Assembly (NCBI GenBank): GCA_031277915.1
Contig: JAITLL010000012.1
Location: forward strand, 1-64,000
Direction of reading: 5' to 3'
DNA length: 64,000 bases
Origin: Acinetobacter sp.
GTDB lineage: Bacteria; Pseudomonadota; Gammaproteobacteria; Pseudomonadales; Moraxellaceae
The translations under genes and the position numbers were made by a program. Numbering within the stretch: the stretch's first letter is position 1; each line of letters opens with the position of its first letter. Below, piece by piece: positions 15,279 through 25,281 of this stretch. Under the pieces are notes generated by a model, which made no database searches, was not told the DNA's origin, and saw nothing but the letters and a program-made list of their open reading frames with translations.

Positions 15279-17414
15279 TTATTGAATATTTTGTTTCTGC
15301 TCAGCTTTGGTTCTTAGCAAATTTGGAGGTGTGAAACGTTCACCATATTTTGTAGCCAATTCTTCAGCGCGTTTTTGTGCTTTATCAGTACCGTACTGAT
15401 TTAGGAATTGAATTGCTCCTCCAGTCCAAGGAGCATAGCCAATTCCAAAAATAGAACCGACATTGGCATCAATTACAGACTCTAATACGCCTTCTTCATA
15501 ACAACGTAAGGTATCTAAAGCTTGCACAAACAAAATACGGTCAATCATATCTTGTTCAGAAATGTCGTGATCTTTTTGCCAGCGGTTTAAGCCTTCCCAA
15601 AGGTGCTTTTTACCATTTTCTGGATATTCATAGAAACCTGCACCAGCAGCTTTACCTTTACGGTTTAGCTCATGAATCATGGTGTGAACCACTTCATCTA
15701 CAGAGGTTTTAGGTAACTCTTTGCCTTCAGCTTGCAGAGCTTTTCGTGCCTCACTAGCAACATGTTCGGTTAATGTCAAAGACACTTCATCTTGAATGGC
15801 GAGTGGCCCAACAGGCATGCCTGCTTTAAGGGCTGCCATTTCAATACGCGCCGGATGAACACCTTCAGCAAGCAAACGCATACCTTCTTGAATGAACGTA
15901 CCAAACACACGACTGGTAAAGAAACCACGGCTATCATTGACAACAATCGGTGTTTTTCCAATTTGTTGTACGAAGTCGTAGGCTTTAGCAAGTGTCTCTG
16001 TGGAGGTATTTTTACCTTTAATAATCTCGACCAACTGCATTTTGTCGACAGGGCTAAAGAAATGCAGACCGATAAAAGCGTTATCATCCTTACTTGCTTG
16101 AGCTAAACCTGTAATTGGCAGGGTTGATGTATTTGAAGCCATTACACCATTAGGCGCTAAGTATTGCTCGGCTTCTTGAGTGACTTTAGCTTTGAGCTCT
16201 TGGTTTTCAAATACCGCTTCAATAATTAAATCACAGCCTTGAAGATCTGCTGCTGACGCTGTAGCCGTAATCAGAGATAAAACCTGATCACGTTTTTCTG
16301 CGGTCATACGGCCTTGTGAAACACGTTTATCAAGAAGCTTTTGTGAATAAGCTTTGCCTTTCTGGGCATTTTCAACAGAGACATCTTTAAGTACAACTGG
16401 AATGCCTTTAATTGCGGTTGAATAGGCAATACCGGCACCCATCATGCCCGCACCCAAGACACCAACTTTAGTGGCTTGCCATTTCGCAACGTCGGCAGGG
16501 CGGCTCGCACCAGACTTAATTGCATTCAGACCATGCCAGAAAGTGCCGATCATATTTTTAGAAATTTGACCTGTTGTAAGCTGAGTAAAGTAGCGAGACT
16601 CAATACGCAGTGCAGTATTGACATCGACTTGAGCACCTTCAACTGCGGCAGCCATAATCGCTTCAGGGGCAGGGTAACAACCTTTGGTTTTGTCTCTTAA
16701 CATGGCTGGGGCAATTGCAAGAACTTGTGCAACTGCTGGAGTTTTTGGATCACCACCCGGAATTTTATAACCCTTTACATCAAAAGGCTGCTGAGATTTT
16801 GGATTTGCTTTGATCCAAGCAATTGCTTTATCTAAAAGCTCTTGTTCATTTTCGGCAGTATCGTGAATTAAACCTAAAGATTTTGCTTTATCAACACCGA
16901 ACTGTTTGCCTTCCATTAAGAAAGGAAATGCATTTTGAAGCCCAAGAAGACGTACCATACGTACAATACCACCGCCACCTGGTAATAAGCCTAAAGTGAC
17001 TTCTGGTAGGCCAAATTTGCTTTTCGGGTCATTAATTGCAATACGGTAATGGCAACTTAAAGCGATTTCCCAACCACCACCAAGTGCTGTGCCATTTAAT
17101 GCAGCAACCACTGGAATTCCTAGCGTTTCAATTGTACGTAAATGACCTTTTAGTTTTTCAACCATATTGAAAAATTCAGTCGCGTGTTCAGGCTGAACTT
17201 GAATTAGCTCATCTAAATCACCGCCTGCAAAGAAAGTTTTTTTAGCTGAGCGGAAAATAACGCCTGAAAGTTCTGTTTCTACTTTAAGTTTCTGAGTTGC
17301 TTCATCGAGCGAGTCACGAAACTCTGCATTCATAGTGTTTGCAGATTGACCAGTTGAATCAAGTGTTAAAATGACAATATTGTCGGCATTTTTTTCGTAT
17401 TGAATTGCACTCAT
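15279..17414 (-). CDS. Multifunctional beta-oxidation enzyme: enoyl-CoA hydratase/3-hydroxyacyl-CoA dehydrogenase
   Basis: The 711-residue protein is FadB/FadJ-like. The N-terminal crotonase domain shows GGDLDEL, ALGGGWEIALSCHYRIA and GLPEVTLGLLPGGGG with the catalytic Glu. Around residue 315 the dehydrogenase begins with the NAD loop GVLGAGMMGAGIA, followed by GLHFFSPVDKM with the catalytic His and two C-terminal helical domains. It hydrates trans-2-enoyl-CoA and oxidises the L-3-hydroxyacyl-CoA. It follows the thiolase gene after 19 bases, so both subunits of a fatty acid oxidation complex are co-expressed. FadB versus FadJ cannot be decided from motifs alone. Confidence 0.9.
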   Translation of the reverse strand: MSAIQYEKNADNIVILTLDSTGQSANTMNAEFRDSLDEATQKLKVETELSGVIFRSAKKTFFAGGDLDELIQVQPEHATEFFNMVEKLKGHLRTIETLGIPVVAALNGTALGGGWEIALSCHYRIAINDPKSKFGLPEVTLGLLPGGGGIVRMVRLLGLQNAFPFLMEGKQFGVDKAKSLGLIHDTAENEQELLDKAIAWIKANPKSQQPFDVKGYKIPGGDPKTPAVAQVLAIAPAMLRDKTKGCYPAPEAIMAAAVEGAQVDVNTALRIESRYFTQLTTGQISKNMIGTFWHGLNAIKSGASRPADVAKWQATKVGVLGAGMMGAGIAYSTAIKGIPVVLKDVSVENAQKGKAYSQKLLDKRVSQGRMTAEKRDQVLSLITATASAADLQGCDLIIEAVFENQELKAKVTQEAEQYLAPNGVMASNTSTLPITGLAQASKDDNAFIGLHFFSPVDKMQLVEIIKGKNTSTETLAKAYDFVQQIGKTPIVVNDSRGFFTSRVFGTFIQEGMRLLAEGVHPARIEMAALKAGMPVGPLAIQDEVSLTLTEHVASEARKALQAEGKELPKTSVDEVVHTMIHELNRKGKAAGAGFYEYPENGKKHLWEGLNRWQKDHDISEQDMIDRILFVQALDTLRCYEEGVLESVIDANVGSIFGIGYAPWTGGAIQFLNQYGTDKAQKRAEELATKYGERFTPPNLLRTKAEQKQNIQ

Positions 17415-17433
17415 CTTTATATATCCCTAATTT

Positions 17434-18639
17434 TTATACGCGTTCAATAATGGTGGCAATACCCATACCACCGCCGACACAGAGTGTCGCTAAACCTCGC
17501 TTTTTATCTTGTCGTTCAAGCTCATCAAGTAGTGTGCCCAAAATCATGGCACCTGTTGCGCCTAACGGATGTCCTAAAGCAATTGCACCACCATTTACAT
17601 TGACTTTTTCAGCAGGGATATTGAGCTCATTCATAAAACGCATAACAACTGCCGCGAATGCTTCATTGACTTCGAATAGGTCAATATCATCAATCGTGAG
17701 GCCTGCTTTTTCTAAAGCTTTACGTGCGGCAGGTGCAGGGCCTGTCAGCATAATGGTTGGGTCGGTACCAACTAGGGCAGTCGCCAAAACTTTAGCGCGT
17801 GGTTTTAAATTTTGTTCTTTTACAGCCTTTTCTGAAGCTAGTAAAACGATAGCCGCTCCATCGACAATACCTGATGAGTTACCTGCATGGTGAACATGAT
17901 TTATTTTTTGTGCTTCCGGATATTTTTGTAAAGCAACTGCATCAAAACCCATTTGTCCCATCATTTCAAAACTTGGATTGAGCTTTGCTAGACCTTCGAG
18001 CGTGGTATGGCCTTTAATAAATTCATCTTTTTCTAAAATCACCACACCTGAATGATCTTTCACTGGCACAACTGAGCGATCGAAATAACCATTTGCTTGA
18101 GCTGCCGCGGCTTTTTGTTGGGACTTCACCGCAAAGTTATCGACATCTTCACGGCTATAGTCGTCTAAGGTTGCAATGAGGTCGGCCCCAATGCCTTGCG
18201 GAACAAATGATGACTTAAGGTTTGTTTCAGGGTCTAGCGCCCACGGCCCTCCATCAGAACCCATTGGAATGCGCGACATTGATTCAACGCCACCAGCAAC
18301 AACCAAATCTTCCCAACCCGAACGAACTTTCATTGCTGCCATGTTGACTGCTTCTAAACCTGAAGCGCAAAAGCGATTGATTTGTACACCTGCAACATCA
18401 TCATTCCAACCAGCTGCAATGGCTGCAGTTTTGGCAATGTCTCCACCTTGATCGCCAATTGGCGTTACGCAGCCCAAAACAATGTCATCTACTTTAGATG
18501 TATCAAGCTGATGGCGTTGCTGTAATTCGTTTAAAAGACTGGTGAGTAATGTAATTGGTTTTACTTCGTAGAGAGAGCCGTCTTTTTTTCCTTTTCCGCG
18601 TGGGGTGCGAATGGCATCAATAATATAAGCCTCGCTCAT
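17434..18639 (-). CDS. Acetyl-CoA C-acyltransferase (thiolase) of the beta-oxidation operon
   Basis: The 401-residue thiolase splits 3-ketoacyl-CoA with CoA to release acetyl-CoA. It has the nucleophilic Cys91 in [10 protein letters not shown], the NEAFA loop, [15 protein letters not shown] with the catalytic His, and the second active Cys in CVGGGMG near the end. It is the first gene of the pair with the multifunctional enzyme, the reverse of the fadBA order known from E. coli. The AraC-type regulator gene lies upstream on the same strand, separated by a terminator. Confidence 0.9.
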   Translation of the reverse strand: MSEAYIIDAIRTPRGKGKKDGSLYEVKPITLLTSLLNELQQRHQLDTSKVDDIVLGCVTPIGDQGGDIAKTAAIAAGWNDDVAGVQINRFCASGLEAVNMAAMKVRSGWEDLVVAGGVESMSRIPMGSDGGPWALDPETNLKSSFVPQGIGADLIATLDDYSREDVDNFAVKSQQKAAAAQANGYFDRSVVPVKDHSGVVILEKDEFIKGHTTLEGLAKLNPSFEMMGQMGFDAVALQKYPEAQKINHVHHAGNSSGIVDGAAIVLLASEKAVKEQNLKPRAKVLATALVGTDPTIMLTGPAPAARKALEKAGLTIDDIDLFEVNEAFAAVVMRFMNELNIPAEKVNVNGGAIALGHPLGATGAMILGTLLDELERQDKKRGLATLCVGGGMGIATIIERV

Positions 18640-18756
18640 AACAGTTCCTTTTTTATTGCTTAAAATTTATTTGTGTTTTGAGTGTACTGGTTTTAAGAAC
18701 GAGTGCAATGACGATAAGCGCACCAGTCAGGTGATGATTTTTGCCAATAGAGATAC

Positions 18757-18782
18757 AAAAAAGCCCAAGTTGAACTTGGGCT
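18757..18782 (-). terminator. Terminator of the AraC-type regulator gene
   Basis: A near-perfect inverted repeat (AGCCCAAGTT and its complement, 18762-18782) followed on the minus strand by TTTTTT, 28 bases past the regulator stop. Confidence 0.8.
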
Positions 18783-18809
18783 AAATGTGAAACTAAAGAG
18801 ATTTAAGAA

Positions 18810-19820
18810 TTAGTGGTAACCGTGTAGCTGGCGATATAAACCAGGAGTTACACCCGTCCACTTTTTAAATGCACGGTGGAATGTACTGGTTTCACTAAAG
18901 CCAACCTGTTGAGCAACATCTTCAAGTGTTAACTCAGGGTTGAGTAACAAGTGAATCGCAGCATCTCGACGTAAAGCATCTTTTACGCCTTGGTAGCTTT
19001 TACCTTCAGCAGCCAAGCGGCGGCGTAAGGTTTGAGGTGACAAATAGAGCATGGATGCCACATCATTAAGCGTTGGCATTTCTTCACCAATTTGACTCTT
19101 GAGTACGTCACGAATACGAGAAGTTAGCGAGTTGGTGTTTTTGAATTTTACTAAAAGCTGAGCAGGAGCTGCTTTTAGGAACTCTTCTAGCGTTTTTTCA
19201 TCTTGGCGGATTGGTAAGTCAAGATAATCAGCTGCAAAAGTTATTTCGGTACGAGGTGCATCAAATTGCATGACTGGTGCAAAGAATAATGCATCATATT
19301 CATCTGCATGGGCAGGACGTGGATAGCTAAAATGAACACGTTCTAACGGTAAACGACGTTCAATGAGCCAAGATGCCAAACCATGCCAAATCATGAGCAT
19401 ACTTTCAGTAATGAAATGATCTGGATCTAAAGTTTTTGGAATAAGAGGAACCAAACGCGCTTCGTGTTTGTCACGCTCTAGTGTTACCGACCATTCATCA
19501 CCAAATAACTTGTAAAATTGAGATGAAAGTTCGAGAGCTTGGCCCAAAGTTTTTGCATGAATAATCAACTGACACATAATGGCAAAAGTGCCCAAACGAC
19601 GTGGTTGTACATCAAAACCGACGTGTTCGTCTTGGGTAACCATCCATAGCATTTTTATAAAACGGGTATATTGTTCTGGTGAGATTCGAGCTTTAGGTTG
19701 ACGTAATAGTTCCGCTTCGATACCCACATGTGAAAGTAACGTCTCGACATCCATGCCAAGGCGTTTTACGCCTGTCAAAGCCGCATTCACGAAGTGGATG
19801 CTAATCGTATCGCGACTCAT
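18810..19820 (-). CDS. AraC family transcriptional regulator
   Basis: The 336-residue protein has an N-terminal ligand-sensing domain of the arabinose-binding/OruR type (about residues 20-205) and a C-terminal pair of helix-turn-helix motifs, with LNDVASMLYLSPQTLRRRLA and LEDVAQQVGFSETSTFHRAFKKW. Start 19820 (MSRDTISIHF) has GAAGGA seven bases upstream; the frame stays open to 19967 without a good signal. It is divergent from the CaiB-type gene and upstream of the thiolase operon, so it probably controls one or both in response to an acyl compound. Confidence 0.86.
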   Translation of the reverse strand: MSRDTISIHFVNAALTGVKRLGMDVETLLSHVGIEAELLRQPKARISPEQYTRFIKMLWMVTQDEHVGFDVQPRRLGTFAIMCQLIIHAKTLGQALELSSQFYKLFGDEWSVTLERDKHEARLVPLIPKTLDPDHFITESMLMIWHGLASWLIERRLPLERVHFSYPRPAHADEYDALFFAPVMQFDAPRTEITFAADYLDLPIRQDEKTLEEFLKAAPAQLLVKFKNTNSLTSRIRDVLKSQIGEEMPTLNDVASMLYLSPQTLRRRLAAEGKSYQGVKDALRRDAAIHLLLNPELTLEDVAQQVGFSETSTFHRAFKKWTGVTPGLYRQLHGYH

Positions 19821-20030
19821 ATTGAATCCTTCAGTCTCTTTGATGTTCACTTTAAATTGACCTAAATGACCGTTTAAAAAAATAAATTGGCGATTTACAA
19901 CAGTGTAAAAGCACTTTTTACATGTTAAATTGCCGAAATGATCAAGGTAAATGGCTGAACATGACATTGTTTTAGAATATTTGCTTAATTAATATAAAAG
20001 AAAATTCGAATAATAGTGGTTAAAAATACG

Positions 20031-21149
20031 ATGACGACAGCATTAAATGGACTTAAAGTTCTAGATTTCTCGACGCTTTTACCAGGGCCCTTCGCCACAA
20101 TGTACTTAGCCGATATGGGCGCAGAAGTTATCCATATCGAATCTCCGTCACGTCCAGATCTTATTCGGATTATGCCGCCGTACGCAAATGGTCAAGCAAC
20201 AGCACATAGTTATCTAAATCGAAATAAACAGTCGATTATTCTCGACTTAAAAGATGCAGCTAGTATTGACTTCATTAAAGCCAAGATTTCTGAGTTTGAT
20301 ATTGTGATAGAACAGTTTCGACCAGATGTCATGCGCCGTTTAGGACTGGACTATGCAACGCTTGCAGAGATTAACCCGCGTTTAGTTTATTGCTCAATCA
20401 CAGGTTATGGACAAACTGGAAACTACAAAGATCGAGCTGGGCATGACATTAATTATTTAGCTTTAGCGGGTATTGCTGGGTATAGCGGGAGACAAGATGG
20501 GGGTCCACCACCGCTTGGTATTCAGGTTGCCGATATTGCAGGCGGATCATTACATGCAGTTATTGCGATTTTGGCTGCGGTCGTCGAACGCGGCCGTAGT
20601 GGAATGGGGCAATATATTGATATTTCCATGACTGATTGTGTTGCTAGTTTAAATAGTATGGCAGCATCGGCAACACTTGCAGGTCAAGTTGAGCAAGCGC
20701 CAGAGCAGGGTATGCTCAACGGTGGCATTTTCTATGACTATTATATGACTCAAGATAGTCGTTATGTATCAATTGGCAGTCTTGAACCGCAATTTATGGC
20801 AGGCTTGTCTGCTGCATTAGATTTACCTGTGTTGTTGCAAAAAGGCGCGTCATTAGATATTCAAGATCGACAGGAAGTTAAGCAAGCTATTCAAGAGAAA
20901 ATTCAAACCAAAACGTTTAAAGAATGGCATGAAATTTTTGCAAATCTCGATGTTTGTGTTGAACCCGTATTGAGTTTGAGTGAGGCTTTAAACTCGCCAT
21001 TAGCACAACAACGTGGATGGATTGTGAATGTTCCTTTGCAAAATAATACGGTAGATACAGAGCCGCAGATTGCATGCCCAATTAAGTTTTCACGCTCACA
21101 AATGCGATATTCCTTTGTAGGTCAAAAGCTTGGAGAAGGAAAGTGGTAA
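20031..21149 (+). CDS. CaiB/BaiF family CoA-transferase or alpha-methylacyl-CoA racemase
   Basis: The 372-residue protein belongs to the family III CoA-transferases. Visible marks are GLKVLDFSTLLPGPFATMYLADMGAEVI at the CoA-binding N-terminus, the catalytic Asp in RAGHDINYLALAG, and GGGSLHA-like AGGSLHAVIA. The family includes carnitine CoA-transferase, formyl-CoA transferase and alpha-methylacyl-CoA racemase; the GHDINY region with LNGGIFYDYY resembles the racemase branch, which prepares branched acyl-CoA for beta-oxidation. Start 20031 is preferred over GTG 20016 by homology. It is divergent from the AraC regulator gene. Confidence 0.85.
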   Translation: MTTALNGLKVLDFSTLLPGPFATMYLADMGAEVIHIESPSRPDLIRIMPPYANGQATAHSYLNRNKQSIILDLKDAASIDFIKAKISEFDIVIEQFRPDVMRRLGLDYATLAEINPRLVYCSITGYGQTGNYKDRAGHDINYLALAGIAGYSGRQDGGPPPLGIQVADIAGGSLHAVIAILAAVVERGRSGMGQYIDISMTDCVASLNSMAASATLAGQVEQAPEQGMLNGGIFYDYYMTQDSRYVSIGSLEPQFMAGLSAALDLPVLLQKGASLDIQDRQEVKQAIQEKIQTKTFKEWHEIFANLDVCVEPVLSLSEALNSPLAQQRGWIVNVPLQNNTVDTEPQIACPIKFSRSQMRYSFVGQKLGEGKW

Positions 21150-21197
21150 TGTCTTGGGGCTGTTTCTTATACAGTATGTATTAAGATTATTATCTGA

Positions 21198-21213
21198 TTA
21201 ATCAATTGATTAA
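21198..21213. promoter_or_regulatory. Perfect 16-base palindrome upstream of the oprB-like gene
   Basis: TTAATCAATTGATTAA is a perfect palindrome 17 bases before the candidate -35 box of the porin gene, a position suited to an activator site or operator. Confidence 0.45.
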
Positions 21214-21229
21214 CATTTTGAATAATTTC

Positions 21230-21259
21230 TTTACATAAAATTAGCGTAACCTTTATAAA
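21230..21259 (+). promoter_or_regulatory. Candidate sigma-70 promoter of the porin gene
   Basis: TTTACA (21230-21235) and TATAAA (21254-21259) are separated by 18 bases and each match consensus at five of six positions. The ATG follows 25 bases after the -10 box. Confidence 0.5.
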
Positions 21260-21283
21260 CAAAGACATAAAAGGTATGTAAAC

Positions 21284-22537
21284 ATGAAAACACATAAATC
21301 CTTGATGGTTTCCTGTTTATCCGTTTTATCAATTACTCTTTTTGTTCAGCATGCACAAGCTGCAGCTGCATTTGACCCAAATGGTTCTTGGATGTTGGGT
21401 GATTGGAACGGGCAACGCACAGCGTTACAAGCACAAGGTTATGATTTTTCTTTTGGATATACCGGTGAATATGCCGGTATTTTAGATTCAAAGAATACTT
21501 CTTCGCATGGCAGTGCTTATACAGGGCAACTCGCTTTAGGTTCGCATTTGGACCTAGATAAAATTTTAGGGTGGCAAGATACAGAAGCCCAAATCACATT
21601 AACTTATCGTGATGGGCAATCGCTTTCTGAACATTCTCCAGCTTTAGCTGGACACATTAGTTCTGTACAAGAAGTGTGGGGTCGTGAGCAAACTTGGCGT
21701 TTAACAGACTTGTGGATTAAGAAAAAATTCCTTGATCAGAAGTTAGACGTTAAAGTTGGTCGTTTTGGTGAAGGTGAAGACTTTAATAGTTTTGACTGTG
21801 ACTTCCAGAACTTAGCGCTTTGTGGTTCACAAGTGGGTAACTGGGTTGGCGACCAATGGTATAACTGGCCAGTGAGCCAATGGGCTATGCGTGTTAAATA
21901 TAATGTGCAACCCGATTTATATACGCAAGTCGGTGTATATGAATATAACCCAGAAAACTTAGACCGAGGCAAAGGTTTCAACCTAAGTACAGATGGTTCT
22001 CACGGTGCGATTATTCCGGCAGAAGTGGTTTGGTCACCTAAGCTAGGTGCGCAAAGTATGGCGGGTGAATACCGTTTAGGTTATTACTACAGCACTGCTG
22101 ATGCACAGGAAATTACCAATCCAACCAAAACATCTCACAAGCAAGGTGTTTGGGTAATTGCAAAACAAAAATTATTCCAGCCAGCTGATCAAACTGACCG
22201 TGGTTTAACAGGTTTTGTGAACCTGACTTTCCATGACTCAGATACCAACAAAGTCGACAACATGCAAAATGTAGGCTTGGTCTATAAAGGTTTGCTCAAT
22301 CAACGTCCTCAAGATGAGTTGGCACTTGGTGTTGCTCGTATTCATATCAATGATGATTGGAGCGATATTCAAACCAAAGAATATGACACTGAATACAATA
22401 CCGAACTTTATTACGGTATTCATGCCACTAACTGGCTAACTATTCGTCCAAATGTGCAATATGTTCGTCATGTTGGCGCATTAAAAAATGGTGATAACAC
22501 TTGGGTCGGCGGTATTAAATTCTCCACCGTATTCTAA
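21284..22537 (+). CDS. OprB family carbohydrate-selective porin
   Basis: The 417-residue outer-membrane protein has a Sec signal peptide ending near AQAAAA, then the OprB hallmark GSWMLGDWNGQRTALQAQGYDF and a beta-rich body. The C-terminal strand ends WVGGIKFSTVF, with the terminal Phe needed for barrel assembly. OprB porins let glucose and other sugars cross the outer membrane. The next gene is membrane glucose dehydrogenase, so the pair fits uptake of aldoses into the periplasm for direct oxidation. Confidence 0.9.
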   Translation: MKTHKSLMVSCLSVLSITLFVQHAQAAAAFDPNGSWMLGDWNGQRTALQAQGYDFSFGYTGEYAGILDSKNTSSHGSAYTGQLALGSHLDLDKILGWQDTEAQITLTYRDGQSLSEHSPALAGHISSVQEVWGREQTWRLTDLWIKKKFLDQKLDVKVGRFGEGEDFNSFDCDFQNLALCGSQVGNWVGDQWYNWPVSQWAMRVKYNVQPDLYTQVGVYEYNPENLDRGKGFNLSTDGSHGAIIPAEVVWSPKLGAQSMAGEYRLGYYYSTADAQEITNPTKTSHKQGVWVIAKQKLFQPADQTDRGLTGFVNLTFHDSDTNKVDNMQNVGLVYKGLLNQRPQDELALGVARIHINDDWSDIQTKEYDTEYNTELYYGIHATNWLTIRPNVQYVRHVGALKNGDNTWVGGIKFSTVF

Positions 22538-22549
22538 GTAATTATTCCG

Positions 22550-22608
22550 AAAAACGGATTGTCGAGGGCTAAATCATTAATTGAAGTATCCAGACCTTCC
22601 GTTTTTTT
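22550..22608 (+). terminator. Possible terminator after the porin gene
   Basis: AAAAACGGA (22550-22558) can pair with TCCGTTTTT (22598-22606), followed by T. The loop of about 40 bases makes it weaker than the other terminators here. Confidence 0.35.
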
Positions 22609-22711
22609 CTTTATGCCTGAATTTTGTTTTAGATGTATTGGTGATGCCATTTCTCTATAAGGTTTTTGGCGCATCTTTCCGATAAAAATGATGATTAATA
22701 AGAGGTGGTTT

Positions 22712-25117
22712 ATGAATCAACCTTCTTCAAGATCAGGTTTAACGACTTTTACCGTAATCATTCTTGGGTTATTGGCGTTATTCCTGCTAATTGGAGGTAT
22801 TTGGCTCGCTACACTAGGCGGTTCAATTTACTACATTGTAGCTGGAGTTTTACTCCTTATTGTTACATGGCAACTCTATAAGCGTGCTTCTACTGCTTTG
22901 TGGGTTTATGCTGCATTAATGCTAGGTACCATTATCTGGAGTGTCTGGGAGGTTGGAACAGACTTTTGGGCACTTGCACCACGTTTAGATATTTTAGGTA
23001 TTCTTGGTTTATGGTTATTGGTTCCGGCTGTGACTCGTGGAATCAACAACCTTGGATCAAGTAAAGTTGCCTTATCTTCAACTTTAGCAATTGCTATCGT
23101 ATTGATGGTTTATTCTATCTTTAACGATCCGCAAGAAATTAATGGTGAGATCAAAACACCTCAACCAGAAACTGCTCAAGCTGTTCCAGGTGTAGCAGAG
23201 AGTGACTGGCCAGCTTATGGTCGTACTCAAGCGGGTGAACGTTATTCTCCATTGAAACAGATTAATGACCAAAACGTCAAAGATTTGAAAGTGGCTTGGA
23301 CACTACGTACTGGTGATTTCAAAACAGATAATGATTCGGGTGAAACAACCAATCAGGTTACGCCAATTAAAATTGGCAATAACATGTTTATCTGTACAGC
23401 TCACCAACAGTTAATTGCGATTGATCCGGCTACTGGTAAAGAAAAATGGCGTTTCGATCCTAAGTTGAAAACGGATAAAACGTTCCAGCATTTAACTTGC
23501 CGCGGTGTAATGTACTACGATGCAAACAATACAACTGAGTTTGCAACGAGTCTTCAAAGCAAGAAATCAACTTCAACTCAATGTCCACGTAAAGTCTTTG
23601 TTCCAGTCAATGATGGACGTTTAGTTGCTGTGAATGCTGACACTGGTAAAGCATGTACTGACTTTGGTGAAAATGGTGAAGTGAATTTACAAAAATTCAT
23701 GCCTTATGCTTATCCGGGTGGTTATAACCCAACGTCTCCTGGTGTTGTGACAGGTTCAACTGTCGTAATTGCCGGTTCTGTAACAGATAACTATTCAAGT
23801 AAAGAGCCATCTGGTGTAATTCGTGGATACGATGTTAACACTGGTAAGCTTCTTTGGGCATTCGATACGGGTGCAGCAGATCCAAATGCAATGCCAGGTG
23901 AAGGTACGACATTTGTTCATAACTCTCCAAATGCTTGGGCACCTTTAGCATACGATGCCAAACTTGATATCGTTTATGTTCCAACAGGTGTAGGTACTCC
24001 GGATATCTGGGGTGGTGACCGTACTGAGTTGAAAGAACGTTATGCGAACTCGATGTTAGCGATTAATGCTTCAACTGGTAAATTGATATGGAACTTCCAA
24101 ACAACTCATCACGATTTGTGGGATATGGACGTACCATCTCAACCATCTTTGGCAGACATTAAAGACAAAGCAGGTAAAACTGTTCCAGCAATCTATGTAT
24201 TGACTAAAACAGGTAATGCCTTTGTTCTTGACCGTCGTAATGGTCAGCCAATTGTTCCTGTAACTGAAAAACCAGTTCCACAAACAGTTAAGCGTGGACC
24301 ACAAACCAAAGGCGAGCATTATTCAAAAACTCAGCCATTCTCTGATTTGAACTTGGCACCACAAGATAAATTGACTGATAAAGATATGTGGGGTGCCACA
24401 ATGCTTGATCAGCTCATGTGTCGTGTATCTTTCAAACGTCTAAATTACGATGGTATTTATACGCCACCATCAGAAAACGGTACTTTAGTTTTTCCTGGTA
24501 ACTTAGGTGTGTTTGAATGGGGCGGTATGTCGGTTAACCCTGATCGTCAGGTTGCTGTCATGAATCCGATTGGATTGCCATTTGTAAGCCGCTTAATTCC
24601 TGAAGATCCAAACCGTGCAGAAACTGCAAAAGGTGCAGGAACTGAGCAGGGTATTCAGCCAATGTATGGCGTACCTTATGGTGTCGAAATCAGTGCATTC
24701 TTATCTCCACTTGGTTTACCTTGTAAACAACCAGCTTGGGGTTATGTGGCTGGTGTAGATTTGAAAACACATGAAGTGGTATGGAAAAAACGTATTGGTA
24801 CTATCCGTGATAGCTTACCAAAACTGTTCCAATTACCAGCTGTGAAAATTGGTGTACCTGGTTTAGGTGGTTCAATCTCTACCGCAGGTAATGTCATGTT
24901 TGTTGGTGCAACTCAAGATAACTACATCCGTGCCTTTAACGTCACGAATGGTAATAAACTTTGGGAAGCGCGTTTACCAGCAGGTGGACAAGCAACACCA
25001 ATGACTTATGAGATCAATGGTAAGCAATATGTTGTAATCATGGCTGGTGGTCATGGTTCATTTGGTACAAAAATGGGCGACTATTTAGTGGCTTATGCGT
25101 TACCAGATAACAAATAA
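22712..25117 (+). CDS. gcd: Membrane-bound PQQ-dependent glucose dehydrogenase
   Basis: This enzyme oxidises D-glucose and other aldoses to lactones in the periplasm and passes electrons to ubiquinone. Start 22712 (MNQPSSRSG) has AGAGGTGG just upstream and gives 801 residues, the length I recall for the Acinetobacter enzyme; the frame extends eight codons further. Five membrane segments fill about residues 10-145, then the PQQ propeller domain begins at ESDWPAYGRTQAGERYSPL. Conserved parts include THHDLWDMDVPSQP with the catalytic Asp region, and the final GQATPMTYEINGKQYVVIMAGG. The sequence matches the A. calcoaceticus protein closely from memory. Acinetobacter uses it without a full glycolytic glucose route. 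Confidence 0.97.
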   Translation: MNQPSSRSGLTTFTVIILGLLALFLLIGGIWLATLGGSIYYIVAGVLLLIVTWQLYKRASTALWVYAALMLGTIIWSVWEVGTDFWALAPRLDILGILGLWLLVPAVTRGINNLGSSKVALSSTLAIAIVLMVYSIFNDPQEINGEIKTPQPETAQAVPGVAESDWPAYGRTQAGERYSPLKQINDQNVKDLKVAWTLRTGDFKTDNDSGETTNQVTPIKIGNNMFICTAHQQLIAIDPATGKEKWRFDPKLKTDKTFQHLTCRGVMYYDANNTTEFATSLQSKKSTSTQCPRKVFVPVNDGRLVAVNADTGKACTDFGENGEVNLQKFMPYAYPGGYNPTSPGVVTGSTVVIAGSVTDNYSSKEPSGVIRGYDVNTGKLLWAFDTGAADPNAMPGEGTTFVHNSPNAWAPLAYDAKLDIVYVPTGVGTPDIWGGDRTELKERYANSMLAINASTGKLIWNFQTTHHDLWDMDVPSQPSLADIKDKAGKTVPAIYVLTKTGNAFVLDRRNGQPIVPVTEKPVPQTVKRGPQTKGEHYSKTQPFSDLNLAPQDKLTDKDMWGATMLDQLMCRVSFKRLNYDGIYTPPSENGTLVFPGNLGVFEWGGMSVNPDRQVAVMNPIGLPFVSRLIPEDPNRAETAKGAGTEQGIQPMYGVPYGVEISAFLSPLGLPCKQPAWGYVAGVDLKTHEVVWKKRIGTIRDSLPKLFQLPAVKIGVPGLGGSISTAGNVMFVGATQDNYIRAFNVTNGNKLWEARLPAGGQATPMTYEINGKQYVVIMAGGHGSFGTKMGDYLVAYALPDNK

Positions 25118-25128
25118 ATACTTGCTAT

Positions 25129-25160
25129 AAAAAAAGCCTAGATTTATCTGGGCTTTTTTT
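25129..25160 (+). terminator. gcd terminator
   Basis: GCCTAGA (25136-25142) pairs with TCTGGGC (25147-25153, one T-G pair), flanked by seven A and seven T. Confidence 0.8.
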
Positions 25161-25281
25161 ATGTCGATTTATATAAGCTTATCAATAAAACCGTTATTAA
25201 ATATGCAAAAAAAGCATTTTATTGATGAATAAAAGCTCGCTATGCTATCCGCCTTAATAATGAATCTACTAGCCATACGCC

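Noticed and set aside
17405-17893. 162-codon plus-strand ORF inside the thiolase gene
   Set aside because: Antisense to a full thiolase with intact motifs; its composition mirrors the complementary strand.
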